From Aeromicrobium sp. PE09-221 (lineage in GTDB: Bacteria; Actinomycetota; Actinomycetes; Propionibacteriales; Nocardioidaceae): a stretch of 64,000 bases of DNA. How positions within the stretch are numbered: position 1 is the first letter of the stretch; the number at the start of each line of letters is the position of its first letter. This document shows positions 7,750 to 16,602 of this stretch, in pieces. The translations under genes were made by a program, and so were the position numbers. The DNA lies in NCBI RefSeq assembly GCF_002174305.1, contig NZ_MIJB01000019.1, positions 62,001-126,000 on the forward strand. Direction: 5' to 3'. The notes beneath the pieces were generated by a model that saw nothing but the letters and a program-made list of their open reading frames with translations, ran no database searches and was not told the origin of the DNA.

Positions 7750-8841
7750 ATGCGATTGGACACCGTCAAGCCGGTCTTCGAGCACGATGGACCCTTCGTG
7801 ACCGTCTACGCGGAGGTCGGACGGGACACGGAGGATGCTGTGTCTCAGCTCGAGGCGCGGTGGACGACGATCTCGCACGAGTTGGAGAGCGCGGAGTTGT
7901 CGTCCGAGCTCATTGCCGAGATCGGACGTCGCCTGAAGGAGAACACGCATCTGTCCGGAGAGGTGCGGCGCACCCTGCTGGCCACATCCGACGAGATCGT
8001 CTTCGACGATGTGCAGCCGGGATATACGCACTGGCCGGAGGTGGCCGATATCGCGTCCCTGCCCCAGCTGGCGGGATGGATCGCCGCCGGTGACGCTGCC
8101 AGGTCCTTTCTGCTGGTGGTGGCCGACCGTGTCGGTGCCGACCTCTCGATCCACCGGGCGGTCCCCGGGCCGGCGACCGAGGAAGCATCGGTCGAGGGAG
8201 AGGACTTCTACATCACGAAGGTCGCCGAGGGCGACTGGGCGCAGAAGCAGTACCAGCGGACCGCCGAGAACAACTGGGTGCGCAATGCGCGGCTCGTGGC
8301 AGAGGAGGCACGCGGTCTGGCGCGTCGGCACGGCACCAGGGCGACGCTCGTCGCGGGGGAGACGCGGGCCAGGGCGGAAGTCCTCCGCGCTCTGCGGGAG
8401 GAGGACGAGGCCGCCGTGGCACCCGTTATCGAGATCGAGTCCGGTGGCCGTGCCGCCGGGTCCTCCGATACCGCGTTGTGGGGTGAGATCCGTGCGGTGA
8501 TGACCCGGCTCGAGGGTGAGAGCGATGCCGAGGTGGGGGCGCAGCTCGATGAGGCACTCGGACGGGGTGAGGGTGCTGCGACGGGCTTGAACGATGTCGT
8601 GGACGCGCTCGCCCAGTCACGGGTCGACCGGCTCGTGCTCGATCTCACCGAGCTGGAGGGCCGGACCATTGCGACGGAGCGGCTCGAGGGCGTGCCGCTG
8701 CCGGCCGCCGCGCAGGCCGAGACTGAGCTGCCCGCCGATCGCGCGCTGGTGGCCGCAGCAGCGCTCACGGGTGCGTCGGTGACGCTGCTCTCGTCGGAGA
8801 TGAGCCACGGCGGTGTCGCCGCGTTGCTGCGGTGGGCTTGA
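7750..8841 (+). CDS. Rv2629-like protein of the Vms1/baeRF (eRF1-like) superfamily
   Basis: A 363-residue cytosolic protein similar in size and layout to M. tuberculosis Rv2629. That family is structurally related to eukaryotic release factor eRF1 and to the peptidyl-tRNA hydrolase Vms1. Landmarks are a mid-protein GEDFYITKVAEGDW, AARSFLLVVADRVGADL and a C-terminal alpha/beta domain ending SEMSHGGVAALLRW, which resembles the eRF1 domain-3 fold. A role in ribosome rescue or dormancy has been suggested for relatives. Strong GAGGAG RBS 8 nt before ATG 7750. Confidence 0.75.
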   Translation: MRLDTVKPVFEHDGPFVTVYAEVGRDTEDAVSQLEARWTTISHELESAELSSELIAEIGRRLKENTHLSGEVRRTLLATSDEIVFDDVQPGYTHWPEVADIASLPQLAGWIAAGDAARSFLLVVADRVGADLSIHRAVPGPATEEASVEGEDFYITKVAEGDWAQKQYQRTAENNWVRNARLVAEEARGLARRHGTRATLVAGETRARAEVLRALREEDEAAVAPVIEIESGGRAAGSSDTALWGEIRAVMTRLEGESDAEVGAQLDEALGRGEGAATGLNDVVDALAQSRVDRLVLDLTELEGRTIATERLEGVPLPAAAQAETELPADRALVAAAALTGASVTLLSSEMSHGGVAALLRWA

Positions 8842-8856
8842 GCGGGAGTTGTTCGC

Positions 8857-9303
8857 ATGGGTGTCGTCGTGATCGGTGAGATCTGCCGTGATCTCGTGCT
8901 GCGGGTCACCGAGCATCCTGGTCCCGATGAGTCGGCCGCGGTCCTGGAAAGCCGGGAAATGCTCGGCGGCAAGGGCGCGAACCAGGCGGTCGGGCTCGCT
9001 CAGCTGGGCGAGCCGGTCGAGCTGATCGCCGTCGCGGGCGAGGATGACGCGGGGGCTGCGTGTCTGGACCAGCTCGCCGCTGACGGCGTCGGGATCCGCG
9101 GTGTCGCGCGGCGCGGGAGTACCGCTTTGATCGTCACCACGGTCGACGATTCCGATGACCGGCGGTTGTGCGAGCAGCGGCCGGAGACTGCGCTGGTGGC
9201 CGAGGCCGATGTCGTCGACATCGGGCGGCTGGCGACGGCGGCTGCCGCGGCGACGGTTCAGCGATTGGGCGGCCGTCCTGATCTCACCGGGTTATGTTCC
9301 TAG
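8857..9303 (+). pseudogene. PfkB/ribokinase-family kinase with internal deletion
   Basis: The first ~105 residues are a normal ribokinase-family N-terminus (VIGEICRDLVLRV, MLGGKGANQAVGLAQLG, LIAVAGEDDAGAAC). After LVAEADVVDIG the sequence jumps to the usual C-terminal end of these kinases (RLATAAAAATVQRLGGRPDL). The middle ~150 residues, including the substrate lid partner and the catalytic GAGD anion hole, are missing. At 148 residues against a usual ~300 it cannot be an active kinase. The frame is intact across the junction. Confidence 0.75.
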
Positions 9304-9307
9304 CGTC

Positions 9308-9901
9308 ATGACGAAGCTCAGCGAGTTGCGCGAGGAGATCGCCGGGTGCCGCCGGTGCGAGCTCTACCGCGAGGCGACGCAGGTGGTGACCTCGGTGGGG
9401 AACACGCGGGCGCGGATGATGCTGGTCGGGGAGCAGCCGGGGGATCGCGAGGATGTGGAAGGCGAACCGTTCGTCGGACCGGCCGGGCGTGTGCTGGACG
9501 CGGCCCTGCAGGCGGCGGGTATCGAACGGTCCGACGTCTACCTCACCAATGCCGTGAAGCACTTCCGCTTCGAGCGCCGTGGCAAGCGGCGGATCCATCG
9601 CAAGCCGGCCGTCGAGCACATCGAGGCGTGCCATCCGTGGCTCGAGACCGAGGTGATGATCGTGCGGCCGCGGGTGGTCGTGTGCCTCGGCGCGACGGCG
9701 GGCCGCGCCGTCCTCGGTCGTCCCATGCGCATCGGCGAGGAGCGGGGTGGGCTCATCGAGGACGTCGACGAGACCGGTGGCGTTGCCGTCGTCATCACGA
9801 CGCATCCGTCGTCGTTGTTGCGGCTGCGCGATCGGGGCGACTATGACGCCGAGCTGGAGTGTCTGGTCGCCGATCTGCGCCTGGCCGCCTCCGCCCTCTG
9901 A
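9308..9901 (+). CDS. udgX: UdgX-type uracil-DNA glycosylase (Fe-S)
   Basis: A 198-residue uracil-DNA glycosylase of the iron-sulfur group. Cysteines 14, 17, 108 and 126 fit the 4Fe-4S ligands. The motif GEQPGDRED at 41-49 and RRGKRRIH at about 90-97 are the specific marks of UdgX, in which the histidine of the KRRIH loop (here H97) attacks the deoxyribose and stays covalently bound to DNA after removing uracil. Motif HPSSLLR is at 166-172. UdgX was described from Mycobacterium smegmatis and is absent from many relatives. The gene starts 4 bp after the kinase remnant. Confidence 0.9.
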   Translation: MTKLSELREEIAGCRRCELYREATQVVTSVGNTRARMMLVGEQPGDREDVEGEPFVGPAGRVLDAALQAAGIERSDVYLTNAVKHFRFERRGKRRIHRKPAVEHIEACHPWLETEVMIVRPRVVVCLGATAGRAVLGRPMRIGEERGGLIEDVDETGGVAVVITTHPSSLLRLRDRGDYDAELECLVADLRLAASAL

Positions 9902-9914
9902 TCTTCCCACGGTG

Positions 9915-9997
9915 GGCGGTGAGCCTGCGTCCGTTCTCAGGCCTGGCCGGTGCCTCAGCGTCCATTCGACCTCGGGAATGGACGCCTACCCACCGCC
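9915..9997. repeat. Family A intergenic palindrome, copy 2
   Basis: The left arm at 9915-9932 (GGCGGTGAGCCTGCGTCC) and right arm at 9980-9997 (GGACGCCTACCCACCGCC) are inverted repeats with a few mismatches. The centre shares GGTGCCTCAGCGTCC with the copy at 31736-31819. Confidence 0.8.
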
Positions 9998-10043
9998 CTG
10001 ACCGAGTTGCACGTGTCCACGAGCGGTCGTGCGATCCCCGGCT

Positions 10044-10049
10044 TAGGCT
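10044..10049 (+). promoter_or_regulatory. -10 element, leaderless promoter of the DoxX-like gene
   Basis: TAGGCT followed by 6 nt and ATG 10056. No Shine-Dalgarno sequence is present. Confidence 0.6.
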
Positions 10050-10055
10050 CGATCC

Positions 10056-10469
10056 ATGAGTGCTGTTCGCACCGCTGGTCGGCTGCTGCTGGGGGCCTTC
10101 ATGATCACGGCGGGCACGTTGCATCTGACGACGCAGCGTGAGGAGTTCCAGGCGCAGGTGCCGGACTGGTTCCCCGTCGACGAGGACCTCACCGTGCTCG
10201 GCTCGGGCGTCGTGGAGATCGGGCTGGGGGCGGCGTTCGTCGCGGCCCCGCGCCGTAAGCGCCTGGTCGGCGGACTGCTGGCCGCGTTCTTCGTGGCGAT
10301 CTTTCCGGGCAATATCGCCCAGTACGCCGAAGGCACGGATGCCTTCGGCCTGGATACCGACGGCAAGCGCCTGGCGCGGCTGTTCTTCCAGCCTGTCTTG
10401 GTGCTTTGGGCGTTGTGGGCGGGCGGTGTGCTCCGGCGGCGGTCGTCCGAGCGTGAGCACACGGACTGA
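10056..10469 (+). CDS. DoxX-like integral membrane protein
   Basis: A 137-residue protein with four predicted membrane helices (about 7-22, 48-65, 70-88 and 108-128). N-terminal RLLLGAFMITAGTLHL and FPGNIAQYAEG are typical of the DoxX/DoxD-like group. Members are small membrane proteins of mostly unknown function, some linked to oxidative stress. It lies 14 bp upstream of an F420-type PPOX gene and is probably cotranscribed with it. Confidence 0.75.
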   Translation: MSAVRTAGRLLLGAFMITAGTLHLTTQREEFQAQVPDWFPVDEDLTVLGSGVVEIGLGAAFVAAPRRKRLVGGLLAAFFVAIFPGNIAQYAEGTDAFGLDTDGKRLARLFFQPVLVLWALWAGGVLRRRSSEREHTD

Positions 10470-10483
10470 GGGAAGAGGCAGAC

Positions 10484-10954
10484 ATGGCACCCACGATCGC
10501 GACGAACACGAGGGTCGATCTCGAGGGACTGCTCGAGTTCGTCCGTCCGCGGCATCGGATGATTCTCATCACCGAACGGGCCGATGGCTCGCCGCAGGCG
10601 TCTCCGGTGGTTGGCGGCGTCGACGACTCGGGACGGGTGGTGATCGCGAGCTATCCCGAGCGTCACAAGACCCGCAATGCCAGGGCGCGTTCCGGCGTCA
10701 GCGTCGTGGTGCTGTCGGATGACTGGGACGGCGCGTGGGTGCAGGTGGACGGCGCCTGTGAGGTGCTCGATGCCGTCGACGGTGATGAGGCGCTGGACGC
10801 CTTTGTCGAGTACTTCCGCAATATCTCCGGGGAGCACTCGGATTGGGACGAGTACCGCCGGGCGATGGTCGACCAGGGCAAGTCGCTGCTGCGCATCACG
10901 CCGACGCGTTGGGGTCCGGTCGCCACGGGCGGCTTCCCCGCTCGCCTTGCCTGA
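10484..10954 (+). CDS. PPOX-class F420-dependent enzyme
   Basis: A 156-residue split-beta-barrel protein of the pyridoxamine-oxidase-like fold, in the F420/FMN-binding actinobacterial group (Rv1155/Rv2074-like). The motif RMILITERADGSPQASPV at about 24-41 and SYPERHKTRNARARSGVSV at 60-78 are the usual cofactor-contact strands. The ending RITPTRWGPVATGGFP is typical. Probable reductase of a flavin-like or tetrapyrrole substrate; the substrate is not predictable. RBS GGAAGAGG precedes the ATG. Confidence 0.82.
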   Translation: MAPTIATNTRVDLEGLLEFVRPRHRMILITERADGSPQASPVVGGVDDSGRVVIASYPERHKTRNARARSGVSVVVLSDDWDGAWVQVDGACEVLDAVDGDEALDAFVEYFRNISGEHSDWDEYRRAMVDQGKSLLRITPTRWGPVATGGFPARLA

Positions 10955-10975
10955 CGACGAGCAACATCTCCCGCG

Positions 10976-11695
10976 TCAGGCCTCTGCGGCAGTAACCCCG
11001 GTGAGTTCCAGCATCGCGCTCTGGGCGCGTTCGATGGCTGTTCGCTCGGCGCGCTCGGGGTCGTGGGCGCGGATGGCGTCGAGAGTGTTGCGATGGCTTT
11101 CCCACCGCGAGCGGCCGAAGGTGGGGTCTTTGCGTAGATGCTCTAGGGATCGCTCGCGGCGTTCGACGCTCGAGAGGGCCCGGGTCTGCTCGAAGAGGCG
11201 GATGAGGACGGGGTTGTGCGTGCTGGCCAGCACGGCGGCGTTGAACTCCTGCACGCTGGCATACAGTTCCTCGGCATAGCCGTCGATGGGCAGTCCCTCG
11301 GCGACACGAGCCCGGTAGAGTCGGGTCTGGTCCTCGGCGGCGTCCAGGAGCTGCGTCAGACGGGCGATATCGTCCGCAGTCGCATGGACGGCCGCCAGCC
11401 GTGCGACGAGGCCACGGAGCACGATCTCGACCTCGGCGAGCTTTTCCGGCGTGGCCTGTGTCGGACCGGCGACGTGCACGATCCGAGGACTCTTGCGTTC
11501 CAGGAGCCCGTCCGCCTCGAGTCTCTTGATGGCCTCTCGGACCGGGGTGGGGCTCACCGAGAGGCGTTCGGCGAGTCCGCGCTCGGTGACGCGCTCGCCG
11601 GGGCCGAGGGAGCCATCGACGATCAGGTCTCGCAACCGTTGATAGGCGCGCTCGGCCAGCGAGGTCGAGTCGAGATTGCCCAGGTCGTGATCCAC
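10976..11695 (-). CDS. GntR-family regulator, FadR subfamily (FCD domain)
   Basis: A 239-residue regulator. A winged helix at about residues 12-75 carries the canonical SPTPVREAIKRLEADGLL, and an all-helical FCD ligand domain spans about 88-225. FadR-type regulators usually sense carboxylic acids and control adjacent catabolic genes. It is divergent from the ABC transporter/CoA-transferase operon beginning at 11853, so it is the likely regulator of that operon. Its ligand may be the transported acid or an intermediate. Confidence 0.88.
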   Translation of the reverse strand: MDHDLGNLDSTSLAERAYQRLRDLIVDGSLGPGERVTERGLAERLSVSPTPVREAIKRLEADGLLERKSPRIVHVAGPTQATPEKLAEVEIVLRGLVARLAAVHATADDIARLTQLLDAAEDQTRLYRARVAEGLPIDGYAEELYASVQEFNAAVLASTHNPVLIRLFEQTRALSSVERRERSLEHLRKDPTFGRSRWESHRNTLDAIRAHDPERAERTAIERAQSAMLELTGVTAAEA

Positions 11696-11767
11696 AGTGT
11701 CCCTTCCGGTGCGTCGATGACTCCTAGCCTATCTGCGACAGCGTCGCGGAACGAATCGATTAAGATA

Positions 11768-11796
11768 TTGCAAAAAGCATCTTTCGCCAATATGCT
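11768..11796 (+). promoter_or_regulatory. Promoter of the organic-acid operon
   Basis: TTGCAA at 11768-11773, a 17-bp spacer, then TATGCT at 11791-11796, inside an AT-rich patch in otherwise GC-rich DNA between the divergent GntR gene and the binding-protein gene. It lies about 57 bp before the ATG at 11853, leaving room for an operator. Confidence 0.6.
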
Positions 11797-11852
11797 CTCT
11801 CTCGGCGTGACGCACGTCATGTCCCAGCCCGGAGATGAGAGGCACGACATAT

Positions 11853-12944
11853 ATGAAGCTCGCACTCGAACGCACGGCGTTGGTCCTCGCCGCGGCGTTG
11901 GCGCTGTCCGCATGCGGTAGCAATGGCGGTCAGTCGGACATCGTGGCCGACACGTCGCGGCCGTCGGAGGTGCCCGCCGAGATGGTCACCGAAGCCGAGG
12001 CGGAGGGGGAGGTCGTCGTCTACACCAACTCTCCCGATGAGGTGTGGGATGCGCTGATTCCCAAGTTCCAAGAGGCCTACCCGGGTATCACGATTTCGCC
12101 GGTCAGCCTCAACGGGCCGGAGCTGGTCCAGCGGTTGCGCTCGGAGCAGAGCTCCGGTGCGGCCACGGCCGACCTGATCATCGACAGCTCTCCGAGCACG
12201 CTCTTCGACCTGGCGGACGCGATCGAGGAGCGCGAGTCGACTTTCGCTGCCGATCTCCCTGACTATGCCAATCCCCGCCCCGGCGTCTACGCCATCTCCG
12301 CCGACCCGTCGATCATCACCTACAACAAGGCGGCTGTGGGCGACAACGCTCCGGAGTCGCTCGCCGATGTGGCGGCGCTGGCGGCCGACAACCAGGGCAA
12401 GCTCGCGACCTACGACATCGACAGTGAGAACGGCTACGCCCAGATGTGGACGCTGGCGCAGGAGCGCGAGGACGCATGGGCGTTGTACGACGAGCTGGCG
12501 CCGTCGACCCGTTACGAGCTGAACGGCGGGTCGATGACGCAGAAGCTCGCTCAGGGCGAGTATATCGCCGGTTATTTCCAGTCCGGATTGGTGCGCGGCC
12601 TGTTGGGGCCGTCGGGGCTCGATTCCATCGTCGGCTGGAGCTATGAGGCGGACGGGACCACGGTCGTGCCGCGCTATGCTGCTGTGGTCAAGGGCGCCGC
12701 GCATCCGAACGCCGCCGCCCTGCTCCAGGACTATCTCCTCTCGGCGCCAGGGCAGACGGTCGCCTGTTCCAGCGGTCTGACCGCTGTCCGCGATGATGTC
12801 GCCGATGCCTGTGGGGACTTCGCCCTCAAGACCGTCAGCGACGAGGTCGGCGAGGACAACATCGTGATGGTGCCCCTCGACGAGTCGATGCGCGACGACA
12901 AGCCGGACTTCTCGGCACGGCTCGCCGAGGCACGAGGCAGGTGA
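11853..12944 (+). CDS. ABC transporter substrate-binding lipoprotein (FbpA/AfuA-like)
   Basis: A 363-residue secreted lipoprotein. The signal peptide ends in lipobox LSAC with Cys21. The mature part is a type 2 periplasmic-binding fold of the iron(III)/small-anion class (GEVVVYTNSPDEVWDALIP, DLIIDSSPSTLFDL, SADPSIITYNKAAVG). This class binds Fe3+, but also phosphonates, phosphate esters and carboxylates. I do not see the paired tyrosines of ferric-binding proteins clearly, and the catabolic neighbours favour an organic acid. ATG 11853 was chosen over 11835 because GAGAGG is suitably spaced before it. Confidence 0.88.
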   Translation: MKLALERTALVLAAALALSACGSNGGQSDIVADTSRPSEVPAEMVTEAEAEGEVVVYTNSPDEVWDALIPKFQEAYPGITISPVSLNGPELVQRLRSEQSSGAATADLIIDSSPSTLFDLADAIEERESTFAADLPDYANPRPGVYAISADPSIITYNKAAVGDNAPESLADVAALAADNQGKLATYDIDSENGYAQMWTLAQEREDAWALYDELAPSTRYELNGGSMTQKLAQGEYIAGYFQSGLVRGLLGPSGLDSIVGWSYEADGTTVVPRYAAVVKGAAHPNAAALLQDYLLSAPGQTVACSSGLTAVRDDVADACGDFALKTVSDEVGEDNIVMVPLDESMRDDKPDFSARLAEARGR

Positions 12945-14665
12945 TGATGGCGGCGCCGGTGCTCGCGCGCCTCACCCGGAACGACAAGGGGGCCCCGCTG
13001 GATCGGTTGATTCAGTGGGGGACCTGGCTGCTGGTGATCGTGCTGATCTTCGGCCCGGTGGTCCCCGTCGTCTATGCGGGATTCGTCGACCGGCCGCTCT
13101 ACGAGTCCGGTGGGATCCTGACGCTGGACAATTTCGCCGAGCTCGGGGCCGACCCGGCTTTCTGGTCGGCGCTGCGCAACACGGTCCTCTTCGCGCTGAT
13201 GGCGACCGTGCCCGGGGTGGTGATCGGGGCCAGCCTCGCGGTCTTGATCGCCCGCACCGACCTGCCGATGCGACGCTTCTTCAGCATCGTTTTCGTCGCG
13301 CCGTTGCTGTTCCCCGGGCTCGGGGTGACCTTGGGTTGGGTCACCATGTACTCGCCCAGCGGATTCGTCTCTACGTGGGTGGCGGAGAACTTCGGCTCGA
13401 CGCCATGGAATCTGTACTCCCTGCCGGGTATGGCGATCGTTACCCTGGAGAAAACCGTGCCACTGGTCTATCTGATGGTCCGCGCGCGGTTGTCCTCGAT
13501 GGACACATCGATCGAGAGCGCGGCGCTCACGGCGGGGGCCGCACCGCTCCGCGTACTGCGGACGATCACCCTTCCGATGCTGCGGCCGGCGTTGCTGACG
13601 GCGGCGATCCTCATCGTGATGGTCGCCTTCGAGACGCTCGGTCTGCCGTTGATCCTCGGTGCCCCGGTCGATATCGACACGTTGTCGACCTATCTGTACC
13701 GGACCTGGACCACCGACCCCACGCGCCAGGGGACCGTGTCCGCGGCGGCCTCAGGGCTCTTGCTGCTCGTCACTTTCCTGCTCTGGCTGAGAACCAGGGT
13801 CGAGGGCGATGGGAGCAGGTATACGACGGCGTCCGGCAAGCCGTCTGCGGTCCGCCGGCTCGGTCTCGGCAGGTGGCGTTGGTCACTGGCTCTGTTGATC
13901 AGCGGGTATGTCATCGCAGCCATCGTCCTTCCGGTGGTTGGTCTGGTGATGACGTCGGTGACCCAGATCTTCACACCGGCGGTGTCTCCGTGGGAGGTGT
14001 TGACGTCCCGGCATTTCGAGACGGTGTTCAATAACGACGCGCTGCTCCGGTCGATCACCAACAGTCTCCTGATCGGTGTGGTCGGATCGATCCTCGCCAC
14101 CGCCGTGCTGGCGGTCGCCGCTCTGGTGGCTCATCGGTCGCGTTTCCGGCTGCGTTCGACTCTGCCGTCGATCTTGTTCTATCCGCGGGCGCTCCCGGGC
14201 ATCGTGGTCGGTGTCGGGATCTTCTGGACCTTCGTGCTCGTCACCCCGTTGGAGCCGTTGCGTACGACGGTGTGGGGCATCATGATCGCCTTCATCGTGC
14301 GGAACACCGCGATCGGTTATGCGGCGATCCAGTCGAGTCTTCTGGCGATCAGCACCGAGCTTGATGCCGCGGCTCGTACGAGCGGCGCCACCTGGTTCAG
14401 AACCTGTCGCAGCATCGTCATTCCGCTGTTGCGTCCGGCTCTCGCCGGATGCGTCATCTTGATGTTCGTCTCGATTCTGAACGACTACGAACCGGCCGTT
14501 TTCCTCGTCACCACTGGCAACGAGGTTCTCGGCGTGACGATGCTGAAGCAGTGGTCGGCGGGATTCGCCGGACCGGTTGCCGCTCTGGGCGTCATTCAAA
14601 TCATCATCACCGCGCTCGCGGTTGCGATCGGGCGTATCGCCTGGGGAGTGAAGCTTCGTGCCTGA
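12944..14665 (+). CDS. ABC transporter permease, two fused domains (FbpB-like)
   Basis: A 573-residue permease with about 12 membrane helices made of two homologous halves. Each half has an EAA loop for contact with the ATPase: ESAALTAGAAPLRVLRTITLP near residue 191, and DAAARTSGATWFRTCRSIVIP near residue 472. Fused permeases are typical of the FbpB class. TGATG coupling joins it to the binding protein; GTG 12941 and ATG 12947 are possible alternative starts. Its end overlaps the ATPase gene by 8 nt. Confidence 0.9.
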   Translation: MMAAPVLARLTRNDKGAPLDRLIQWGTWLLVIVLIFGPVVPVVYAGFVDRPLYESGGILTLDNFAELGADPAFWSALRNTVLFALMATVPGVVIGASLAVLIARTDLPMRRFFSIVFVAPLLFPGLGVTLGWVTMYSPSGFVSTWVAENFGSTPWNLYSLPGMAIVTLEKTVPLVYLMVRARLSSMDTSIESAALTAGAAPLRVLRTITLPMLRPALLTAAILIVMVAFETLGLPLILGAPVDIDTLSTYLYRTWTTDPTRQGTVSAAASGLLLLVTFLLWLRTRVEGDGSRYTTASGKPSAVRRLGLGRWRWSLALLISGYVIAAIVLPVVGLVMTSVTQIFTPAVSPWEVLTSRHFETVFNNDALLRSITNSLLIGVVGSILATAVLAVAALVAHRSRFRLRSTLPSILFYPRALPGIVVGVGIFWTFVLVTPLEPLRTTVWGIMIAFIVRNTAIGYAAIQSSLLAISTELDAAARTSGATWFRTCRSIVIPLLRPALAGCVILMFVSILNDYEPAVFLVTTGNEVLGVTMLKQWSAGFAGPVAALGVIQIIITALAVAIGRIAWGVKLRA

Positions 14666-15773
14666 AATCAATGTGTCGGCGCTCGGCCTCGACTATGCGG
14701 GGAAGACCGCCATCGACGACATCACCTTTACCGCCCGCGAGGGTGAGTTCCTGACCCTGCTGGGGCCGAGTGGCTGCGGCAAGACCACGACGCTGATGTC
14801 GATCGCTGGATTGGCTCAGCCGAGCCGAGGGGTGATCACCTGCGGGGAGGATGTGTTGTTCGACAGCACACGTTCCATTGATCGGCCGCCGGAGCGTCGC
14901 AACTGCGGGGTGGTGTTCCAGTCGTACGCCATCTGGCCGCATATGTCGGTCGCCGACAATGTCGCGTATCCGTTGCGGCTGCGGAAGGTCGGCAAGGCCG
15001 AGATCGCGAGGCGGGTCGGCGAGGTATTGGAGATGGTCGATCTCGCCGCGTTAGCCGAGCGCTACCCGCACCAGCTGTCCGGTGGCCAACAGCAGCGAGT
15101 GGCTCTCGCTCGGGCGATCACCTATGGGCCAGGGGTCCTGCTGCTGGACGAGCCGCTGTCCAATCTCGACGCGAAGCTACGCGAACAGGCCCGCACCTGG
15201 CTCAAGGAGTTTCAGTCATCAGTCGGACTGACCACCGTCTTCGTCACGCACGACCAGGACGAGGCGCTGGCGCTCAGCGATCGGATCATCGTAATGAACG
15301 ACGGTCACATCGAGCAGGTGGGAGCGCCGGAAGAGATCTACAGTCGTCCGAACTCGCCCTTCGTGGCGTCCTTCCTCGGGTCCGCCAACCTGCTGGCCGG
15401 CACCGTCATCGAGAGCGGACGAGACTCCACGCGGGTCCGACTCGACGGCAGCGGGCAGACGGTGGCCGTGCGCGAACCCGGGCCGGACCGCGAGGTGTTG
15501 GTCATGGTGCGCCCTGAGGATGTGGAGATCATTGACGATACGACCGGCGACGAATCCGCTTCGTTGCAGGGGAATCTGACCACGCGCATGTTCGTCGGAT
15601 CGTCCTTCCGCTATGTCGTCGATTGTGGGGGACAGCAGCTGAGTGTCTCCTCGCGGGAGCGGTGGGAGCCCGGACCCGTGCGGCTGCGCTTCAGAATCGA
15701 AGGGGTCCGCCTCTTCCCGCGCTCGGCCGCCGACCAGCTTGCTACCGACATCGAGGAGCCCGTCCATGCTTGA
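14658..15773 (+). CDS. ABC transporter ATP-binding protein (FbpC/PotA-like)
   Basis: A 371-residue ATPase. Walker A GPSGCGKTT is at 36-44, signature LSGGQQQR from 141, Walker B LLLDEP from 161, and the switch THDQDEA from about 197. A C-terminal TOBE domain lies at about 280-360. It powers the upstream fused permease from the cytosolic face. GTG start at 14658, overlapping the permease end. Its own stop overlaps the cyclase start, so translation is tightly coupled through the operon. Confidence 0.93.
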   Translation: MPEINVSALGLDYAGKTAIDDITFTAREGEFLTLLGPSGCGKTTTLMSIAGLAQPSRGVITCGEDVLFDSTRSIDRPPERRNCGVVFQSYAIWPHMSVADNVAYPLRLRKVGKAEIARRVGEVLEMVDLAALAERYPHQLSGGQQQRVALARAITYGPGVLLLDEPLSNLDAKLREQARTWLKEFQSSVGLTTVFVTHDQDEALALSDRIIVMNDGHIEQVGAPEEIYSRPNSPFVASFLGSANLLAGTVIESGRDSTRVRLDGSGQTVAVREPGPDREVLVMVRPEDVEIIDDTTGDESASLQGNLTTRMFVGSSFRYVVDCGGQQLSVSSRERWEPGPVRLRFRIEGVRLFPRSAADQLATDIEEPVHA

Positions 15774-16602
15774 CGAGACCCAGGAAGCCCTTGGTGCTCT
15801 GCTCCAGCGCTCCGTCCAGGTGTTCGACCTGTCGCAGCCTCTCGAGAACGGGATGCCGTGCTCGCCCAGCCACCCCGGATTCCATATGGCGCTGATGCGC
15901 AGACACGGCGATCTGATGCGTGGTGCAGGGTCGGGATCGAACGAGATGATCATCTTCGGCGGGCACGTGGGAACGCACGTCGACGCCCTGGCTCATGTGG
16001 CTGCCGAGGGGCAGTTGCACGGCGGTATCGATGCCGTCGCCAACAGCGTCGATGGCCGCCACCGAGCGCTCGGCGCGGAGACCATCGCGCCGATGCTGTG
16101 CCGAGGCCGCCTGTTCGACATCCCCGGAGCCCGGGAGCTCGAATGCCTCCCCGCCGGATACGGCGTCACCGTGGACGACCTGCAGGCCGCCGCCGGTGAG
16201 GCATCGGTGGAGCCCGGGGACGTCGTCCTCGTCAGGACCGGATGGCCGCAGCAATACGAGGATCCCGAGGCATATGTCGGTCATCGCGACGGAGCGCCGG
16301 GAGTGACTGGTCCCGCGGCGGAATGGCTCGCGGACCGCGGTGTGCGAGCCATCGGTACCGACACGATCGCTTTCGACCAGATCCTGCCCGGTCTCGGCCA
16401 CTCGCAGATGCCCGCGCACCACATCCTCCTCGTCCAACGTGGCATTCACATCATCGAGGTGCTCAACCTCGAGGAGCTGGCCGAGCATGGGGCCACGGTC
16501 TTCTGGTTCCTCATGATCCCGCTGCGCCTCGTCGGTGCCACCGGCTCACCCGTCCGTCCTCTCGCCATCGTCGACTCGACAGCCATGGAGGTTTCGCGAT
16601 GA
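15766..16602 (+). CDS. Cyclase-family metal hydrolase (kynurenine-formamidase-like)
   Basis: A 278-residue protein of the PF04199 cyclase family. The metal motif HVGTHVDALAH is at residues 67-77, with further conserved GDVVLVRTGW and IGTDTIAFDQ. Family members hydrolyse amides or lactones (N-formylkynurenine, isatin, some cyclic acids) with Mn or Zn. Encoded within a transporter/CoA-transferase/lyase operon, it may open or deacylate the imported compound before CoA activation. That role is inferred. GAGGAG precedes ATG 15766. It overlaps the ATPase by 8 nt and the next gene by ATGA. Confidence 0.85.
   Translation: MLDETQEALGALLQRSVQVFDLSQPLENGMPCSPSHPGFHMALMRRHGDLMRGAGSGSNEMIIFGGHVGTHVDALAHVAAEGQLHGGIDAVANSVDGRHRALGAETIAPMLCRGRLFDIPGARELECLPAGYGVTVDDLQAAAGEASVEPGDVVLVRTGWPQQYEDPEAYVGHRDGAPGVTGPAAEWLADRGVRAIGTDTIAFDQILPGLGHSQMPAHHILLVQRGIHIIEVLNLEELAEHGATVFWFLMIPLRLVGATGSPVRPLAIVDSTAMEVSR

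Noticed and set aside
11853-15773. A ferric iron uptake system
   Set aside because: The transporter type fits, but the operon continues straight into three carbon-compound enzymes under a FadR-type regulator, and I see no iron-type operator.
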